Source: Bacteroidota bacterium | GTDB lineage: Bacteria > Bacteroidota > Bacteroidia > Chitinophagales > Chitinophagaceae | Reading direction: 5' to 3' | Length of the DNA: 64,000 bases | NCBI GenBank assembly: GCA_018266575.1 | Contig: JAFEAE010000001.1 | Coordinates: forward strand, 143,633 to 207,632 | Shown: in pieces, positions 63,601 through 64,000 of the stretch | Layout of the letters: every line of letters starts with the position of its first letter | Numbering within the stretch: position 1 is the stretch's first letter | Program-made: the position numbers and the translations under genes | The notes under the pieces: generated by a model | Database searches by the model: none | What the model was told of the DNA's origin: nothing | The model's input: only the letters and a program-made list of their open reading frames with translations

Positions 63601-63917
63601 GACGGTCGGTGAGCTTTTTTGCTGGCGGATGGGGAAGAGGTGATTGCACGGTCGAGCTTCCGGAAAACTGGCTTAACCACTGGCATCATCTAGCGGGCGT
63701 TTGCGACAGGAATAACCTGAAATTATATATCGATGGTGTTTTGAAAGGAAATGTAACATTGGAAAAAAGTGCAAACCTTTCCGTAAACAGCAAATGGGTT
63801 ATCGGCAGGAACGACGAATTTCCCAACCAACGCATCTTTAATGGTTATGTGAAAAAAGCTAAGGTCTTTACAAAGCCATTGACTAAAGAAGAGATCATAG
63901 CGGTTATGGATAAGTGA
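60648..63917 (+). CDS. Alpha-mannosidase, glycoside hydrolase family 92, with C-terminal LamG domain
   Basis: Calcium-dependent exo-alpha-mannosidase, usually acting on alpha-1,2-mannose of N-glycans or fungal mannan. The 1,089-aa protein has a signal peptide (VVFSFCITVIHNLSFSQ), the N-terminal beta domain starting YVDPFIGTAKSDV, GGTYPGAVAPSGFIQLSPET and SCLHHASGFPEGSSG, and the helical barrel with YGQFSPWDTFRSLHPLLCLL, TESMTGNHSVPIIVDSYLKG and GGLPGNDDLGAVSSWYVFSA. After about residue 680, beta-sandwich segments and a LamG-like jelly roll (MTMMLWVYPLQEARGLVDIF to WVIGRND) are added, perhaps for glycan binding; this extension is uncommon. ATG overlaps the GH35 stop (ATGA). Confidence 0.93.
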   Translation: MISEYSMNIFRTIAQKKIVVFSFCITVIHNLSFSQSGNGYMYVDPFIGTAKSDVVTKWGDEGGTYPGAVAPSGFIQLSPETHVSAVKGYNYYDSSIYFFSCLHHASGFPEGSSGRLYVMPVTCEPGDFKLGKYSRPFSHKKEKAEPGYYKVAFSDDGTLLEATVAQRSGMFRFTFPENVIPEIFIGDAGKIETVSKNKLHLSAHHAVINFDKNFSERKDVGDGSIFVFEKSAGPQSIILKISASTIDEQSAQKNIDKELGGLNFDALYEKTKQQWSEELSVAEVEDANEKNKTIFYTALYHSLLIPWIISDADGNYRGHDGLIHKATGKNEYGQFSPWDTFRSLHPLLCLLYPDKQKDMVLSMLDIFKQTHRLPTESMTGNHSVPIIVDSYLKGIEGIDSNLAYDAMKKSIMVPPFKQDDLSVYHEKGYVPFLYPESVTRTVEYAYDDWALSQFAKKVMHDNETYAMEQQRGLDYKNLFNASELFLLPRNNNEFKLQPGNSGYKEGDQWVYSFFVPQNASDLINLMGGDSAFANRLDTALTEQKIIFDNETVFHLPYLFNEMNRTDLTQKWIRKIMRDRFNATPGGLPGNDDLGAVSSWYVFSALGFYPFCPGNPYYTIGSPIFKSVTLHLVHQKKIIIKSTGNSEKNIYVRSVSINNKQYKQSSIAHSLIKSVGEMVFVMTDSPNARSSIHTNRVFSETKGKPVFAINNFSVPADRAKPNELLQAHFSITNSGSNGTKIVNLFVDGKEYATKNCFVEAGKIVEDSISFRLYPFGNRKLSLEGASNNVVINIAGNGFADNVEVASLSAKPIIEKSGVQQIYFEAKNIDGAAHLIELPVVVNGKMLCYDTVELKPGESKQLTNQFHVNETGMQQVVVANAVQHFKVIGSDTESEVLDLSLTKSNDNNVPDLSGFHNDGKIISREKISTDSLLLGKDCYVQVPNSPSLDSLDETMTMMLWVYPLQEARGLVDIFTKGDNHVIQLTGGRSVSFFAGGWGRGDCTVELPENWLNHWHHLAGVCDRNNLKLYIDGVLKGNVTLEKSANLSVNSKWVIGRNDEFPNQRIFNGYVKKAKVFTKPLTKEEIIAVMDK

Positions 63918-63925
63918 TTTAGCGA

Positions 63926-64000
63926 ACTATGAACTATGAACTATGAACTATGAACTATGAACTATGAAGTATGCACTATGAACTATGAACTATGAACTAT
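63926..64000. repeat. Tandem heptamer array ACTATGA, cut by the window edge
   Basis: About ten units of ACTATGA with one variant block (AGTATGC) run from nine bases after the GH92 stop to the end of the window. This is the purest example of the 7-base periodicity; an opposite-sense arm would be expected just past the edge. Confidence 0.9.

Noticed and set aside
63926..64000. ACTATGA array considered as a CRISPR array
   Set aside because: Units are 7 bases long without unique spacers, and no cas genes are in the window.

Overview
The window looks like a chromosome segment of a Bacteroidota bacterium, most likely of the family Chitinophagaceae. Five things point there. There is a SusC/SusD polysaccharide utilization locus with an ECF sigma/FecR pair. 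There is a type IX secretion PorU2/PorV-like pair. Starts generally lack Shine-Dalgarno sequences, except a perfect one before rpsU. Promoters of the TTTG-N17-21-TAnnTTTG type are visible. Several families (DUF3810, DUF5989, SxtJ) are typical of this phylum. I see no plasmid, phage or insertion sequence; the DNA is AT-rich throughout without a sharp change of style.

Layout. 1-14.5 kb: the 3' end of a release-factor-like protein, tRNA-Gln, cyanophycin synthetase, a DUF2130 protein, a phosphopantetheinyl transferase diverging from dCTP deaminase, a DUF3810 membrane protein, an acyl-CoA carboxylase beta subunit, RNase HI, cyanophycinase, a GH125 alpha-mannosidase and TyrRS. 14.8-21 kb: a PorV-like outer membrane protein followed by a giant C25 (gingipain-type) PorU2-like protease. 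21-30.3 kb: two membrane acyltransferases flanking a compact set of carbamoyltransferase, DUF5989, SxtJ, a GT-C-like membrane protein, a radical SAM protein and an SDR, then riboflavin synthase and rpsU. 30.4-42 kb: information-processing genes: xerC-like recombinase, hpf, tRNA-Thr/Tyr/Gly/Thr, tuf, tRNA-Trp, secE, nusG, a histone H1-like gene in reverse, rplK, rplA, rplJ, rplL and rpoB. rpoC does not follow rpoB; a terminator does. 42-64 kb: a LacI regulator diverging from myo-inositol oxygenase, a large FG-GAP/ASPIC lipoprotein, then a PUL: ECF sigma, FecR, SusC with STN domain, SusD, GH89 alpha-N-acetylglucosaminidase, GH35 beta-galactosidase and GH92 alpha-mannosidase, the three enzymes overlapping end to start. 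Their predicted activities fit a glycan with terminal alpha-GlcNAc, beta-Gal and alpha-Man.

The most unusual signal is outside the genes. Gaps between genes are repeatedly filled by arrays of degenerate 7-base words. The word differs from gap to gap, but the period is always 7, and most loci carry a second arm that is the reverse complement of the first in the same 7-base register. About a dozen such loci occur here, often beginning right at a stop codon, and one supplies the C-terminal codons of cyanophycin synthetase. A second dispersed family with the core GCGACGCAACGATG occurs seven times, only between genes; two copies face each other to make a 279-bp element with about 70-bp terminal inverted repeats. 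All calls come from reading the sequence; no database was searched.
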